A stretch of 64,000 bases of DNA, taken from the NCBI RefSeq assembly GCF_900107605.1, contig NZ_FNQJ01000019.1, forward strand, positions 1 to 64,000, written 5' to 3'. The translations under genes were made by a program, and so were the position numbers. Position 1 is the first letter of the stretch. Each line of letters starts with the position of its first letter. Under the pieces are notes generated by a model. The model saw nothing but the letters and a program-made list of their open reading frames with translations. It was not told the DNA's origin and searched no databases. Of this stretch, positions 30,973 through 40,233 are shown one piece after another. This DNA is from Acidovorax soli (GTDB lineage: Bacteria; Pseudomonadota; Gammaproteobacteria; Burkholderiales; Burkholderiaceae_C).

Positions 30973-33252
30973 TCAGGCCTGCGGGATGACGCGAGACGCT
31001 CGAATCACGGCCTGTGTGCGCCGCAGGCCCCGCAATGCTGTTTCGAGATGGGCTTGATCCCGCACCGCCACCACGAAGCGCAGATCTGTGGTGTCCAGCG
31101 CTGCCTCGTCGTCCATGTCCACGTGGGTGATATCGGCTTCCGAATTGGCGAGTTCTGCGGCCACGCGTGCCAGCACACCTTTGCCGTTGCTTACAGTAAC
31201 CACCACTCCCGTCTCAAACATGCGAGCGGGTTCGTCTGACCAGTCCACGGCGATAAAGCGTTCGCTGTCCTTGTGCTGCAGCCGTTTGGCTACGCTGCAA
31301 TGCGCATTGTGAACCACCAGACCCTCTCCGCGGCCGAGGTATCCGACAATGCTGTCCCCGGGGACGGGGCGGCAACAGTGTGCGTACTGGACTGAAGCAT
31401 TTTCGCTGCCATCCAGCGTCACCGCACCCTGAGACAATGTTTCATGGGATGTATAGCGTTCGCGGGTCATGAGCAGCGCATCGGGCCGGTGTCCATGCTC
31501 CGACATCAGAACCATGAGGCGCTTGGCCACAATGCTGGCGATGCGCTTGCCGAGGCCCAGGTCTGTCATCAGCTCATTGCGCGTACGGTTTCCGGTGAAG
31601 CGCAGCAACTTGTCCCACATGGGCTGGGTTTCGGCATCCATGGGTGGGAGGCTCACCAGGCCTTCGGCACGCAGGGCCTGGGTCAGCAACTTCTCGCCCA
31701 GGCTTTCCGATTCTGTCTGCGCCAGGGTCTTGAGATAGTGACGTATCTTGGAGCGTGCACGGCCCGTTCGTACAAATCCGAGCCATGCCGGATTGGGTGT
31801 AGAGACGGGGGCCGTGATGATTTCCACCACATCGCCATTTTTCAGCTCGGTGCGCAGCGGCACCAATTCATTGTTGATCTTGCCCGCAGTGGTGCGGTCA
31901 CCCACGTTGCTATGGATGGCATAAGCGAAATCGACAACGGTCGCGCCCCGTGGCATGGCCATGATCTGGCTTTTGGGCGTGAAGACATACACGGCATCCG
32001 GGAACAGGTCGACCTTGACGTGATCCCAGAACTCGGCGGCATCACGGGTTTCATTCTGAATATCCAGCAGCGATTGAAGCCACTTCGTGCCCAGGCGCTC
32101 GGCCGCGTTGCCGTCGCTGTCCTGGGCCTTGTAAAGCCAGTGTGCCGCAACGCCTGCCTCCGCAACCACGTGCATTTCGTCCGTGCGCATCTGGAACTCG
32201 ATGTTCACGCCCGAAGGGCCCACCAGGGTGGTGTGCAGTGACTGGTAGCCATTGAGCTTGGGAATGGCAATGTGGTCTTTGAACTTTCCGGGCACCGGCT
32301 TGTACATCTGGTGCAGGATGCCCAGGGCCGTGTAGCAGTCCGTGACGTTGGGGACAATCACCCGAAAGCCATAGATGTCCGTAACCTGTGCAAAGCTCAG
32401 ATGCTTGAGATCCATCTTCTGGTAGATGGCATACAGCGTTTTCTCGCGCCCTGCCAGGCGAACCGACATGCCAATGCGGGAAAATGCAGCATCCACTTCC
32501 GCCTGCACCTTCTGCACCAGATCACGGCGCCGGTTGCGCGACTTGTTGATCGCCTTGGAGAGGGTGTGATAACGCCATGGATGCAAATGCCGGAAGGCCA
32601 GGTCCTGCAACTCGCGATACGTCTGGTTCAATCCCAGCCGGTGGGCAATCGGTGCATAGATCTCCAGCGTTTCAGAGGAAATCCGGCTCCATTTGGTGCG
32701 CGGCATGTCGGACAGCGTGCGCATGTTGTGCGTGCGATCTGCCAGCTTGATCAAAATCACGCGAACGTCGCGCGCCATGGCCAGCAGCATCTTGCGGAAG
32801 GACTCGGCCTGGTTTTCCTCGCGCGTATTGAACTGAAGCTTGTCGAGCTTGGTGAGTCCATCCACGAGTTCGGCCACAGGGGCACCAAAGCGGTCAATCA
32901 GATCGGCCTTGGTCACGCCGCAATCTTCCATGGCGTCGTGCAGCAGTGCCGCCATCAATGCCTGGGCGTCCAGCTTCCAGCTGGCGCATAACGCAGCCAC
33001 GGCGATCGGGTGGGTGATATAGGGTTCGCCGCTGTTGCGCAGTTGGCCCAGGTGTGCTTCGTCGGCAAAGCGGTAGGCCTGTCGCACCAGTTCGATGCTG
33101 GCGGGGTCCAGGTAATCAAGGCGGTCTGTGAGCGCGGCAAAACTGGCCGCCGCTGCATTGGCGGCTGCCGCTGACGCACTGACCGTGCCCGAAACGGGGT
33201 TGTCGTCGGGCCGAATTTGCGTTGCGGAAAATGAATTGAGCACCGCGTTCAT
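30973..33252 (-). CDS. spoT: Bifunctional (p)ppGpp synthase/hydrolase
   Basis: The RelA/SpoT homologue of the stringent response, 759 residues. The HD hydrolase domain is intact (RFADEAHLGQLRNSGEPYITHP; LLHDAMED at about 103-110), so hydrolysis is expected. The synthetase region follows (YGFRVIVPNVTDCYTALG), then a TGS domain (YVFTPKSQIMAMPRGATVVDFAYAIH), a Cys/His motif (YAHCCRPVPGD) and a C-terminal ACT domain. The rpoZ-spoT order supports SpoT rather than RelA. Confidence 0.96.
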   Translation of the reverse strand: MNAVLNSFSATQIRPDDNPVSGTVSASAAAANAAAASFAALTDRLDYLDPASIELVRQAYRFADEAHLGQLRNSGEPYITHPIAVAALCASWKLDAQALMAALLHDAMEDCGVTKADLIDRFGAPVAELVDGLTKLDKLQFNTREENQAESFRKMLLAMARDVRVILIKLADRTHNMRTLSDMPRTKWSRISSETLEIYAPIAHRLGLNQTYRELQDLAFRHLHPWRYHTLSKAINKSRNRRRDLVQKVQAEVDAAFSRIGMSVRLAGREKTLYAIYQKMDLKHLSFAQVTDIYGFRVIVPNVTDCYTALGILHQMYKPVPGKFKDHIAIPKLNGYQSLHTTLVGPSGVNIEFQMRTDEMHVVAEAGVAAHWLYKAQDSDGNAAERLGTKWLQSLLDIQNETRDAAEFWDHVKVDLFPDAVYVFTPKSQIMAMPRGATVVDFAYAIHSNVGDRTTAGKINNELVPLRTELKNGDVVEIITAPVSTPNPAWLGFVRTGRARSKIRHYLKTLAQTESESLGEKLLTQALRAEGLVSLPPMDAETQPMWDKLLRFTGNRTRNELMTDLGLGKRIASIVAKRLMVLMSEHGHRPDALLMTRERYTSHETLSQGAVTLDGSENASVQYAHCCRPVPGDSIVGYLGRGEGLVVHNAHCSVAKRLQHKDSERFIAVDWSDEPARMFETGVVVTVSNGKGVLARVAAELANSEADITHVDMDDEAALDTTDLRFVVAVRDQAHLETALRGLRRTQAVIRASRVIPQA

Positions 33253-33293
33253 GCCTTAAATGTAGCGCGGCAGTGCGGGAGACGCCCATAGCG

Positions 33294-33325
33294 CAAAAAA
33301 AAGCACCGCTGTGCGGTGCTTTTTG
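33294..33325 (-). terminator. Terminator between rpoZ and spoT
   Basis: A 9-bp stem, AAGCACCGC/GCGGTGCTT, with a 3-base loop. On the minus strand a run of eight T follows; on the plus strand five T follow. It should end the gmk-rpoZ transcript ahead of spoT. Confidence 0.85.
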
Positions 33326-33346
33326 TCCAAGGTGCCGGTTGAACAA

Positions 33347-33550
33347 TCAACCGGGAACCTTCTTCAGCATTTCCAGGCCAACCTTGCCTTCGGCGATTTC
33401 GCGCAGGGCCGTCACGGCGGGTTTGTTGCGGCTTTCGATGCGCGGGGCATGGCCCTGGCTCAGCATGCGCGCGCGGTATGTGGCGGCGAGCACGAGCTGG
33501 AAGCGATTGGGAATCTTTTCCAGACAGTCTTCTACGGTGATGCGTGCCAT
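33347..33550 (-). CDS. rpoZ: RNA polymerase omega subunit
   Basis: Omega, 67 residues, helps assemble RNA polymerase and forms part of a ppGpp site. The protein starts [20 protein letters not shown] and includes RARMLSQG and [16 protein letters not shown]. The ATG at 33550 is preceded by a GGAGAACACC-type site. It follows gmk after 16 bases. Confidence 0.97.
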   Translation of the reverse strand: MARITVEDCLEKIPNRFQLVLAATYRARMLSQGHAPRIESRNKPAVTALREIAEGKVGLEMLKKVPG

Positions 33551-33566
33551 CGGTGTTCTCCGGGAA

Positions 33567-34187
33567 TCAGGTGATATTGAGCGACTGGAAGGTGTCAGCA
33601 CGGGCGCGGCGCTGGGCGGCGTACTTGAGTCGCTGGGCGTGAACTACGGCTTTCAGGTCGAAAAGCGCGCGCTCAAACAACTCGTTGATTATAACGAAGT
33701 CGAATTTGCTCACTTGGGCCATCTCTATGGCTGCGTTCTTGAGGCGAACTTCAATGACATCCGCCGAATCTTCACCCCGCCGTTCCAGGCGCGAGCGCAA
33801 CTCTTCCCAGCTGGGCGGCAGGATGAAGACAAGGATGGCGTTGGCAAAAGCTTTCTTGATCTGCAGCGCCCCCTGAAAGTCGATTTCCAGGATCACGTCC
33901 GAGCCCTGTGCGATGCGCTCCTCGATGGCCTTCTTGGAGGTGCCATAGCGGTTGCCATGCACCCTGGCCCATTCCACAAAGGCGTTGCCCTGCACCATGG
34001 CGTCGAACTCCGGTTCTGACGCAAAAAAGTACTCGCGGCCATGTTTTTCCTGCCCGCGCGGTGCACGGGTGGTGTGCGAAATGGATGGGTGAACGTGGGA
34101 GTCGAGTTCGAGAAGTGCCTTGACCAGGCTGGATTTGCCAGCACCGCTGGGAGCAGCCACTACAAAGAGATTTCCAGGGTAATCCAT
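33567..34187 (-). CDS. gmk: Guanylate kinase
   Basis: Gmk converts GMP to GDP. The 206-residue protein has the P-loop [11 protein letters not shown], the GMP-binding region [18 protein letters not shown] and [14 protein letters not shown]. The gene lies between yicC and rpoZ, the conserved order. Confidence 0.97.
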   Translation of the reverse strand: MDYPGNLFVVAAPSGAGKSSLVKALLELDSHVHPSISHTTRAPRGQEKHGREYFFASEPEFDAMVQGNAFVEWARVHGNRYGTSKKAIEERIAQGSDVILEIDFQGALQIKKAFANAILVFILPPSWEELRSRLERRGEDSADVIEVRLKNAAIEMAQVSKFDFVIINELFERALFDLKAVVHAQRLKYAAQRRARADTFQSLNIT

Positions 34188-34195
34188 GGTTGATG

Positions 34196-34222
34196 TTCGC
34201 TGGGTGCTATCAAAAAATGAGT
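34196..34222 (-). repeat. R1 repeat fragment, copy 5
   Basis: The 36-base spacer between yicC and gmk reads, on the minus strand, CATTTTTTGATAGCACCCAGCG, matching only the first half of the R1 family. It is a short, partial copy. Confidence 0.45.
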
Positions 34223-34223
34223 A

Positions 34224-35141
34224 TCACTCGATATTCTGCACTTGCTCGCGCATCTGCTCGATCAACACCTTCATGTCGACACTGATGCGGGTGAGGTCCA
34301 GGGCTGCCGATTTGGAGCCCAGGGTGTTGGCTTCGCGGTGCAGTTCCTGGATCAGAAAATCCAGGCGTTTGCCGACTTCGCCGCCTTTTTGGAGCAAGCG
34401 CTCGATTTCGTCCAGGTGCGAGTTCAGGCGCGTGATTTCTTCTGCGACGTCGATGCGGATGGCAAAGGCCGTGGCCTCGGTGAGCGCGCGGTCGCGTGCC
34501 GCTTCTGGCAGGGTGGAGCCGTCGGTCAGGGCCATGGCTTCTTTCCAGCGTTCCATGAAACGCTGGCGTTGCTGCTCGACCAGCAGGGGCACCATGGGGC
34601 CCGCCTGTTGCGCCAGGCTGCGCAGCTGGCCGAGCCGGTCGTGCAGCATGGCGGCCAGGCGCTCGCCTTCGCGTGCGCGTGCCGCCAGCAATTGTGCGAG
34701 TACCTCTTCCGCCAGAGGGGGCACGGCCTCACTCCAGTCCTCGGGGCCGGCGCCGGCATTGGCGCACAGGCGCAGCGCATCCGCGACAGTCAGGGGCGCG
34801 GCCTGGGGCAGCCAGGATTTCACGGCATCCTGCAGCGAGTTGATGCGTTGCAGCAGGCGCGGCGCCGGATCCTGGAGGCTGCTGCCATCGTCGTTTTCCA
34901 GCGCGGCACGCACTTCCACCTTGCCTCGCTTGAGCTGCGCGGTCAGCAGACTGCGCAAGACGGGTTCCAGGGCGCGCAGTTCGTCGGGAAGCCGGAATGA
35001 CAGGTCCAGAAAGCGGCTGTTGACCGATCGGATTTCAAGCCCCAGCCGGCGGCCGTGGGGGGCGCGGGTGTCGGTATCAGCGCCAGTGGCAGAGGCGCCA
35101 TGCTGAGCGCTGGCGTATCCGGTCATGCTGTAAACTGGCAT
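34224..35141 (-). CDS. yicC: YicC family endoribonuclease
   Basis: YicC proteins are RNases in stress and small-RNA turnover. The 305-residue protein starts MPVYSMTGYASA, has the RSVNSRFLDLSFRLP motif, and ends with the conserved DUF1732 part (GKRLDFLIQELHREANTLGSK). An insertion of about 18 residues (GASATGADTDTRAPHGRR) lies between the first two strands. Divergent from the kinase gene, with 75 bases between starts. Confidence 0.95.
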   Translation of the reverse strand: MPVYSMTGYASAQHGASATGADTDTRAPHGRRLGLEIRSVNSRFLDLSFRLPDELRALEPVLRSLLTAQLKRGKVEVRAALENDDGSSLQDPAPRLLQRINSLQDAVKSWLPQAAPLTVADALRLCANAGAGPEDWSEAVPPLAEEVLAQLLAARAREGERLAAMLHDRLGQLRSLAQQAGPMVPLLVEQQRQRFMERWKEAMALTDGSTLPEAARDRALTEATAFAIRIDVAEEITRLNSHLDEIERLLQKGGEVGKRLDFLIQELHREANTLGSKSAALDLTRISVDMKVLIEQMREQVQNIE

Positions 35142-35216
35142 TGGACTTTTTGATGGTTGCTTGCGATCCGGCGATTATCCGGGTTCCGCTCTACACCCGC
35201 GTCATCTTCGCAAAAT

Positions 35217-36233
35217 ATGTCAAAAATCAAGCCGGCGCCCTTGCCTCCCGACACCACCATTGGGGGCTACCGTGTGGTCCGCCGGTTGTCCTCCGGCGGT
35301 TTTGGCGTGGTTTATCTGGCGCTGGATGCCGAAGGCCAGCAGATCGCCATCAAGGAGTATCTGCCATCCTCCCTGGCCACCCGTGCCCCGGGGGAGTTGC
35401 TGCCCAAGGTGCCACCCGAAAAGCTGTCGCTCTACCGCCTGGGTCTCAAGAGTTTCTTTGAAGAAGGCCGCGCGCTGGCTCAGATCTCGCACGCCTCGGT
35501 GGTCAGCGTGCTCAACTTCTTCCGTGAAAACGAAACCGTTTACATGGTGATGAACTACCTGGAAGGGGCCACCCTGCAGGATTTCATCATCACCGCGCGC
35601 GACCTCAAGACGCAGAAGGTGTTTCGCGAGTCCACCATCCGCTCGCTGTTTGACGAGGTGCTGCGCGGCCTGCGCATCGTGCACCAGCACAAGATGCTGC
35701 ACCTGGATATCAAGCCCGCCAACATCTTCATCACCGACGACAACAAGGCCGTGATGATCGACTTCGGCGCCGCGCGCGAGGTGCTGTCCAAAGAGGGCAA
35801 CTTCATCCGCCCCATGTACACCCCCGGCTTTGCCGCGCCCGAGATGTATAGGCGCGATTCGTCCATGGGCCCCTGGACCGATATTTATGCGATTGGCGCC
35901 TGCATCTACGCCTGCATGCAGGGCTTTCCGCCCAACGAGGCGCCCCAGCGCATCGAGAAAGACCGCCTGTCGCTGGCGCTGACCAAGCTGCGTGGCGTGT
36001 ATTCGGACAACCTCATCGAGGTGGTGGAATGGTGCATGGCGCTCGATCCGCTGTCGCGCCCGCAGTCGGTGTTTGCGCTGCAAAAAGAGCTCAGCCGTGA
36101 AGGTGAACGTCGCTATACCAAGCTTTCTGTGACCGAGAAAATGCGTCTGCAGCTCGACACCCTGGTGTCCGACACCAAGAAAAATGTGCAAAAAGTGGGT
36201 GAAGCCACGGGAATCGGGGCCAAACCCAAATGA
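35217..36233 (+). CDS. Serine/threonine protein kinase
   Basis: A cytoplasmic Hanks-type kinase, 338 residues with no obvious transmembrane segment or sensor domain. The glycine loop is LSSGGFGVVYLA, the ATP lysine is in IAIKEYLP, the catalytic loop HLDIKPANIF replaces the usual HRD with HLD, and MIDFGAAR stands in place of DFG-x-AR. The C-terminal 50 residues are basic and helical. ATG at 35217 matches the domain start. It overlaps the PP2C gene by four bases, so kinase and phosphatase are made together. Confidence 0.95.
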   Translation: MSKIKPAPLPPDTTIGGYRVVRRLSSGGFGVVYLALDAEGQQIAIKEYLPSSLATRAPGELLPKVPPEKLSLYRLGLKSFFEEGRALAQISHASVVSVLNFFRENETVYMVMNYLEGATLQDFIITARDLKTQKVFRESTIRSLFDEVLRGLRIVHQHKMLHLDIKPANIFITDDNKAVMIDFGAAREVLSKEGNFIRPMYTPGFAAPEMYRRDSSMGPWTDIYAIGACIYACMQGFPPNEAPQRIEKDRLSLALTKLRGVYSDNLIEVVEWCMALDPLSRPQSVFALQKELSREGERRYTKLSVTEKMRLQLDTLVSDTKKNVQKVGEATGIGAKPK

Positions 36234-37132
36234 AATTCTCTGTATTCCAGATCAGCCGCCGCGGGGGACGCGAGAAGAACGAAGACCGCATGGGTTACTG
36301 CTACACGCGCGAAGCGGGCCTGTTCGTGCTGGCCGACGGCATGGGCGGGCACCCCGAGGGCGAGGTGGCTGCGCAGATAGCGCTGCAAACCATTTCGTCC
36401 TTGTTCCAGCGCCAAGCCAAGCCGCAGCTCGACAATGTGCAGGAGTTCCTGTCGTCCGCCCTGCTGGCGGCCCACCACCAGATCCTGCGCTATGCCTCCG
36501 ACAAAGGCATGCTCGACACGCCGCGCACCACGCTGGTGGCTGCCGTGGTGCAGGCCGGCGCCACCTCGTGGATCCATTGCGGCGACTCGCGCCTGTACAT
36601 GGTGCGCGGTGGAGAGTTGCTGAGCCGCACGCGCGACCACTCCTACCTCGAATTGCGCAATGCCCCGCCGCCGGGGCTGGACCGCATCAATCGCAACGTG
36701 CTGTTCACCTGCCTGGGCTCGCCCACCAAGCCCATTTACGACGTCACCGGCCCCGTTTACCTGGAGCAGGGTGATCGCATCTTGCTGTGCTCGGACGGCC
36801 TGTGGGGTTCGCTCAGCGATGAGGACATTGCCACCCAGCTCAGCCAGCAGACGGTGTCGCATGCGGTGCCCGATCTGGTCGAGAACGCTTTGCGCAAGGC
36901 AGGCGAGGGCAGTGACAACGTCACCGTGGTCGCGTTCGAGTGGGAAACCCCTGACACCTTCGAGTCCACGCAAGGTGTGTCGACCGACAGCATCAGCGAC
37001 GATGTTTTTGCCTCGACCATCCAGGCCGGCCCGCTCGATGGGCTGGTGGATGATCTCGACGATGATGCCATTGAGCGATCCATTGCCGAGATCAACGAAG
37101 CCATCCGCCAGTCCGCTGCACGCAAAGCATGA
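36230..37132 (+). CDS. PP2C-family serine/threonine phosphatase
   Basis: A Stp1-type metal-dependent phosphatase, 300 residues. The metal-binding aspartates are in REKNEDRMG, LADGMGGHPEGE, LLCSDGLWG and GSDNVTVVAFE. After the domain (about residue 245) comes an acidic tail rich in Asp/Ser (SISDDVFAS, DDLDDDAIER), possibly a docking or substrate region. It is coupled to the upstream kinase by an ATGA overlap and probably reverses its action. Confidence 0.95.
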   Translation: MKFSVFQISRRGGREKNEDRMGYCYTREAGLFVLADGMGGHPEGEVAAQIALQTISSLFQRQAKPQLDNVQEFLSSALLAAHHQILRYASDKGMLDTPRTTLVAAVVQAGATSWIHCGDSRLYMVRGGELLSRTRDHSYLELRNAPPPGLDRINRNVLFTCLGSPTKPIYDVTGPVYLEQGDRILLCSDGLWGSLSDEDIATQLSQQTVSHAVPDLVENALRKAGEGSDNVTVVAFEWETPDTFESTQGVSTDSISDDVFASTIQAGPLDGLVDDLDDDAIERSIAEINEAIRQSAARKA

Positions 37133-37136
37133 CAAC

Positions 37137-37215
37137 TCCCTGAGTCGCTGCGCACCTTCCCCCTTCTCCCGATTTGCGGGGCCGTTCGGGATAGGGGGCA
37201 CCGCCAGCGCGGCGG
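37137..37215 (+). repeat. R2 GC-rich repeat, copy 1
   Basis: The spacer between the phosphatase gene and rph starts CCCTGAGTCGCTGCGCACC, then has C-rich and AGGGGGCACCGCCAGCGC blocks. It resembles the copy after rdgB and, more loosely, an insert in recJ. No gene is seen in the 195-base spacer. Confidence 0.5.
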
Positions 37216-37327
37216 TTGCAGGCCTGGGCCGCGTGCATTGCAGGGGCCTGGTCTGACGGACGGGCTCGTTGACATGGGCCTTGGGGGCCATGCAGGAGTT
37301 CTGCCCATTTTTGACACCGGAAACCAC

Positions 37328-38056
37328 ATGACCACTTTCAACCGCACCGACGGCCGCGCCGCCAACCAGCTGCGCCCCGTGCGCATCACGCGCCACTACA
37401 CCATGCATGCCGAGGGCTCGGTGCTGATCGAGTTTGGCAATACCAAGGTGCTGTGCACGGCCTCGGTGGAAGACAAAGTGCCGCCGCACCAGCGCGGCAC
37501 GGGCGAGGGCTGGGTGACCGCCGAATACGGCATGTTGCCCCGCGCCACGCACCGGCGCAGCGACCGCGAGGCGGCCAAGGGCAAGCAGAGCGGTCGTACA
37601 CAGGAGATACAGCGCCTGATTGGCCGCTCGCTGCGGGCGGTATTTGATCTGAGGCTGCTGGGCGAGCGCACCATTCAGCTCGACTGCGATGTGATCCAGG
37701 CCGACGGGGGCACGCGCACCGCCGCCATCACCGGCGCCTGGGTGGCGGCGCAGGACGCCGTGAGCCAGCTGCTGGCCAGCGGCAAGATCGCGGCGAGCCC
37801 CATCCTGGGGCCGGTGGCCGCCATCTCGGTGGGCATCGTGCAGGGCACGCCGCTGCTGGATCTGGAATATGTGGAGGATGTGGGCTGCGACACCGACATG
37901 AACGTGGTCATGACGGGGGCGGGCCACTTCGTGGAAGTGCAGGGAACGGCAGAGGGTGTGGCCTTTACCCGGGCCGAGATGGACCAGCTGCTGGCACTGG
38001 CCGACAAGGGTGTTGCCGAACTGGTGAGTCTGCAACAACAATCGCTATTAAAATAA
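37328..38056 (+). CDS. rph: Ribonuclease PH
   Basis: RNase PH trims tRNA 3' ends with phosphate. The 242-residue protein has [16 protein letters not shown] at the N-terminus, [15 protein letters not shown], the phosphate-site arginines in [15 protein letters not shown], and [22 protein letters not shown] at 37328 is the family start. The stop codon lies inside an R1 repeat, so the last few codons (SLLK) are repeat-derived. Confidence 0.97.
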   Translation: MTTFNRTDGRAANQLRPVRITRHYTMHAEGSVLIEFGNTKVLCTASVEDKVPPHQRGTGEGWVTAEYGMLPRATHRRSDREAAKGKQSGRTQEIQRLIGRSLRAVFDLRLLGERTIQLDCDVIQADGGTRTAAITGAWVAAQDAVSQLLASGKIAASPILGPVAAISVGIVQGTPLLDLEYVEDVGCDTDMNVVMTGAGHFVEVQGTAEGVAFTRAEMDQLLALADKGVAELVSLQQQSLLK

Positions 38057-38099
38057 TAGCTAATTGCGATTCATGCACAAGCGCTACAGACCATTTTTA
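38041..38099 (+). repeat. R1 dispersed two-hairpin repeat, copy 6
   Basis: A clear copy, TCGCTATTAAAATAATAGC followed by TGCGATTCATGCACAAGCGC. It overlaps the last codons of rph and reaches to 2 bases before the rdgB start, so it fills the whole rph-rdgB gap. Confidence 0.75.
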
Positions 38100-38101
38100 C
38101 T

Positions 38102-38704
38102 ATGAAACTCGTTCTTGCCTCCAACAACCGCGGCAAACTGGTCGAACTGCAGGCCATGCTGGCGCCGCTGGGCATTGAGCTGGTGCGCCAGGCCGACCTG
38201 GGCGTGGGTGAGGCCGAAGAGCCGCACCGCACCTTCGTCGAGAACGCGTTGGCCAAGGCGCGGTTTGCCAGCGCGCACACCGGCCTGCCCGCGCTGGCCG
38301 ACGACGCCGGCCTGTGCGTGGACGCCTTTGGCGGCCTGCCCGGTGTGGACACGGCTTATTACGCCACCCAGTTCGGCTACGAGAAGGGCGACGACACCAA
38401 CGTGCGCGCCCTGCTGGAGCAGATGCAGGGCCAGGACAACCGCCGCGCAGCCATGGTCAGCACCCTGGTGGCCGTGCGCAGCCCGCAAGACCCCGAGCCC
38501 CTGATTGCCGTGGGCCGCGTGGTGGGCGAGATCACGCGCGCGCCGCGCGGCAGCAATGGCTTCGGCTTCGACCCCGTGATGTTCATCCCTGAGTTTGGCC
38601 AGACCTTTGCCGAGCTGCCCACCGAAGTCAAGAACGCCCACAGCCACCGCGGCCGTGCGGCACAGCAGATGCTGGCGTTGATGCGCGAGCGCTGGTGTGT
38701 ATGA
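38102..38704 (+). CDS. rdgB: dITP/XTP pyrophosphatase (RdgB/HAM1)
   Basis: This enzyme hydrolyses dITP and XTP to keep deaminated purines out of DNA. The 200-residue protein has the N-terminal LASNNRGKLVEL motif, TFVENALAKARFAS, the active-site LADDAGLCVDAFGG and GSNGFGFDPVMF, and the final SHRGRAAQQM. It follows rph, with only the repeat between them. Confidence 0.97.
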   Translation: MKLVLASNNRGKLVELQAMLAPLGIELVRQADLGVGEAEEPHRTFVENALAKARFASAHTGLPALADDAGLCVDAFGGLPGVDTAYYATQFGYEKGDDTNVRALLEQMQGQDNRRAAMVSTLVAVRSPQDPEPLIAVGRVVGEITRAPRGSNGFGFDPVMFIPEFGQTFAELPTEVKNAHSHRGRAAQQMLALMRERWCV

Positions 38705-38708
38705 AGTA

Positions 38709-38835
38709 CCCCTCTGAGTCGCTTCGCGCCTTCCCCCCAGGGGGACACCGCCAGCGCATGTACGCCGATGCATTGGCGGCCCTTGTGCGGCGGTCGCGCG
38801 TAGGGCCGCTCGCGCTACAAGCGGCGGCTGCGGCG
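38709..38835 (+). repeat. R2 GC-rich repeat, copy 2
   Basis: The spacer between rdgB and hemW begins CTCTGAGTCGCTTCGCGCC, followed by TTCCCCCCAGGGGGACACC and GCCAGCGC, then GGCGGCCCTTGTGCGGCGG. The first 45 bases match the copy at 37137. No open frame is evident here. Confidence 0.55.
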
Positions 38836-38863
38836 TGAGTGCTCTGAACTTTTGATGCTTTCA

Positions 38864-40108
38864 ATGGCTATTCCCATCCTTCCTGCAACGGATGCCGCCC
38901 CCGCCGTGGTGCGCGACATCCAGCACTACATGCGACCGGGGCTGCTGCAGCTCACCAGCCTGCCGCCGCTGGCCCTGTATGTGCACCTGCCCTGGTGTCT
39001 GAAGAAATGCCCCTACTGCGACTTCAACTCGCACGAGTGGCGCGAGACGGGCACTGCGGGCGCGTTGCCCGAGGCCCGCTACCTGGATGCCCTGGTGGCC
39101 GACCTGGAGGCGGCGCTGCCCCTGGTGTGGGGGCGCAGCGTGCACAGCATCTTCATCGGCGGTGGCACGCCCAGCCTGTTTTCACCCCGGTCCATCGACC
39201 GGCTGATCGGTGACATCCGCGCGCGCCTGCCGCTGGCCGCCGATTGCGAGATCACCCTGGAGGCCAACCCCGGTACCTTCGAAAAAGACCGGTTCCGCGC
39301 CTTTCGCGCGGCGGGTGTCACGCGCCTGTCGGTGGGCGTGCAAAGCTTCAACGATAGGCACCTGCAGGCCCTGGGCCGGGTGCACGACCGCGCCCAGGCC
39401 CTGGCCGCCGTGCAGGAGGCGGCCAGCGCTTTCGACACCTTCAACCTCGACATCATGTACGCGCTGCCGGGCCAGACGCTGCCCGAACTGGAGCAGGACA
39501 TGGCCACGGCGCTGGCGCTGGCGCCGCAGCACATCTCCATCTACCACCTGACCATCGAGCCCAACACCTACTTCGCCAAGTTTCCGCCCGCCATTCCTGC
39601 GGACGATGACGCCTACGCCATGCTGGACCGCATCACCGAGATGACGGCGCAAGCCGGGCTGGCACGCTACGAGATTTCGGCCTACGCCCGGCCGGGCCAT
39701 GCGTGTTTTCACAACACCAACTACTGGCAGTTTGGCGACTACTTGGGGCTGGGCGCGGGCGCACACAGCAAGCTCAGCTTTGCCCACCGCGTGGTGCGCC
39801 AGACGCGCTTTCGCGACCCGCGCCTGTACATGGACAACGCACTGGCGGGCCACGCCCTGGCGCAGGACGAGGAGGTGCGCCGCGCCGATCTGCCGTTCGA
39901 GTTCATGCTCAATGCACTGCGGCTGCGCGAGGGCTTTGCGCTGCAGGATTTTGTGGAACGCACGGGCCTGCCCCTGACCGCCATTGCCAAGGCGCTGGAG
40001 GAAGCCGAGCGCAAGGGCCTGATCACCCGCGACATGGCCCATGTGCGCCCCACCGAGCGTGGGTTTGATTTTCTGAACGATCTGCAGGCGCTGTTTCTGG
40101 CCGACTGA
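38864..40108 (+). CDS. hemW: Radical SAM heme chaperone HemW
   Basis: HemW is a radical-SAM protein that binds heme and delivers it to targets such as respiratory nitrate reductase. It is often misnamed coproporphyrinogen oxidase. About 414 residues; the SAM motif is CLKKCPYCDFNSH, with the HemW-type GGGTPSLFSP, LEANPGTFEKDRF, LSVGVQSFNDRHL and the C-terminal HemN-like domain. The start is uncertain between ATG 38864 and 38855. The gene ends a cluster with rph and rdgB, which is often conserved. Confidence 0.93.
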   Translation: MAIPILPATDAAPAVVRDIQHYMRPGLLQLTSLPPLALYVHLPWCLKKCPYCDFNSHEWRETGTAGALPEARYLDALVADLEAALPLVWGRSVHSIFIGGGTPSLFSPRSIDRLIGDIRARLPLAADCEITLEANPGTFEKDRFRAFRAAGVTRLSVGVQSFNDRHLQALGRVHDRAQALAAVQEAASAFDTFNLDIMYALPGQTLPELEQDMATALALAPQHISIYHLTIEPNTYFAKFPPAIPADDDAYAMLDRITEMTAQAGLARYEISAYARPGHACFHNTNYWQFGDYLGLGAGAHSKLSFAHRVVRQTRFRDPRLYMDNALAGHALAQDEEVRRADLPFEFMLNALRLREGFALQDFVERTGLPLTAIAKALEEAERKGLITRDMAHVRPTERGFDFLNDLQALFLAD

Positions 40109-40148
40109 CCGCCTGGTACACCGTCCCATTCTGTGAGAGGTGTTGGCA

Positions 40149-40180
40149 TGAAATGGCCTAAAGCGCTTTAGGCCATTTCA
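40149..40180. terminator. Perfect 32-bp palindrome between convergent genes
   Basis: The sequence TGAAATGGCCTAAAGC plus its exact reverse complement forms a 32-base palindrome with no loop bases. It lies 40 bases after hemW and ahead of a convergent gene. There is no T-run, so ordinary termination is doubtful. Its AAGCGCTTTAGGCC part resembles the second half of R1. Confidence 0.55.
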
Positions 40181-40233
40181 ACGGGAGCAAAAGGGCGATG
40201 GCCCCCGTGGTACCTCTGGAGGCAGAGCGTTGT

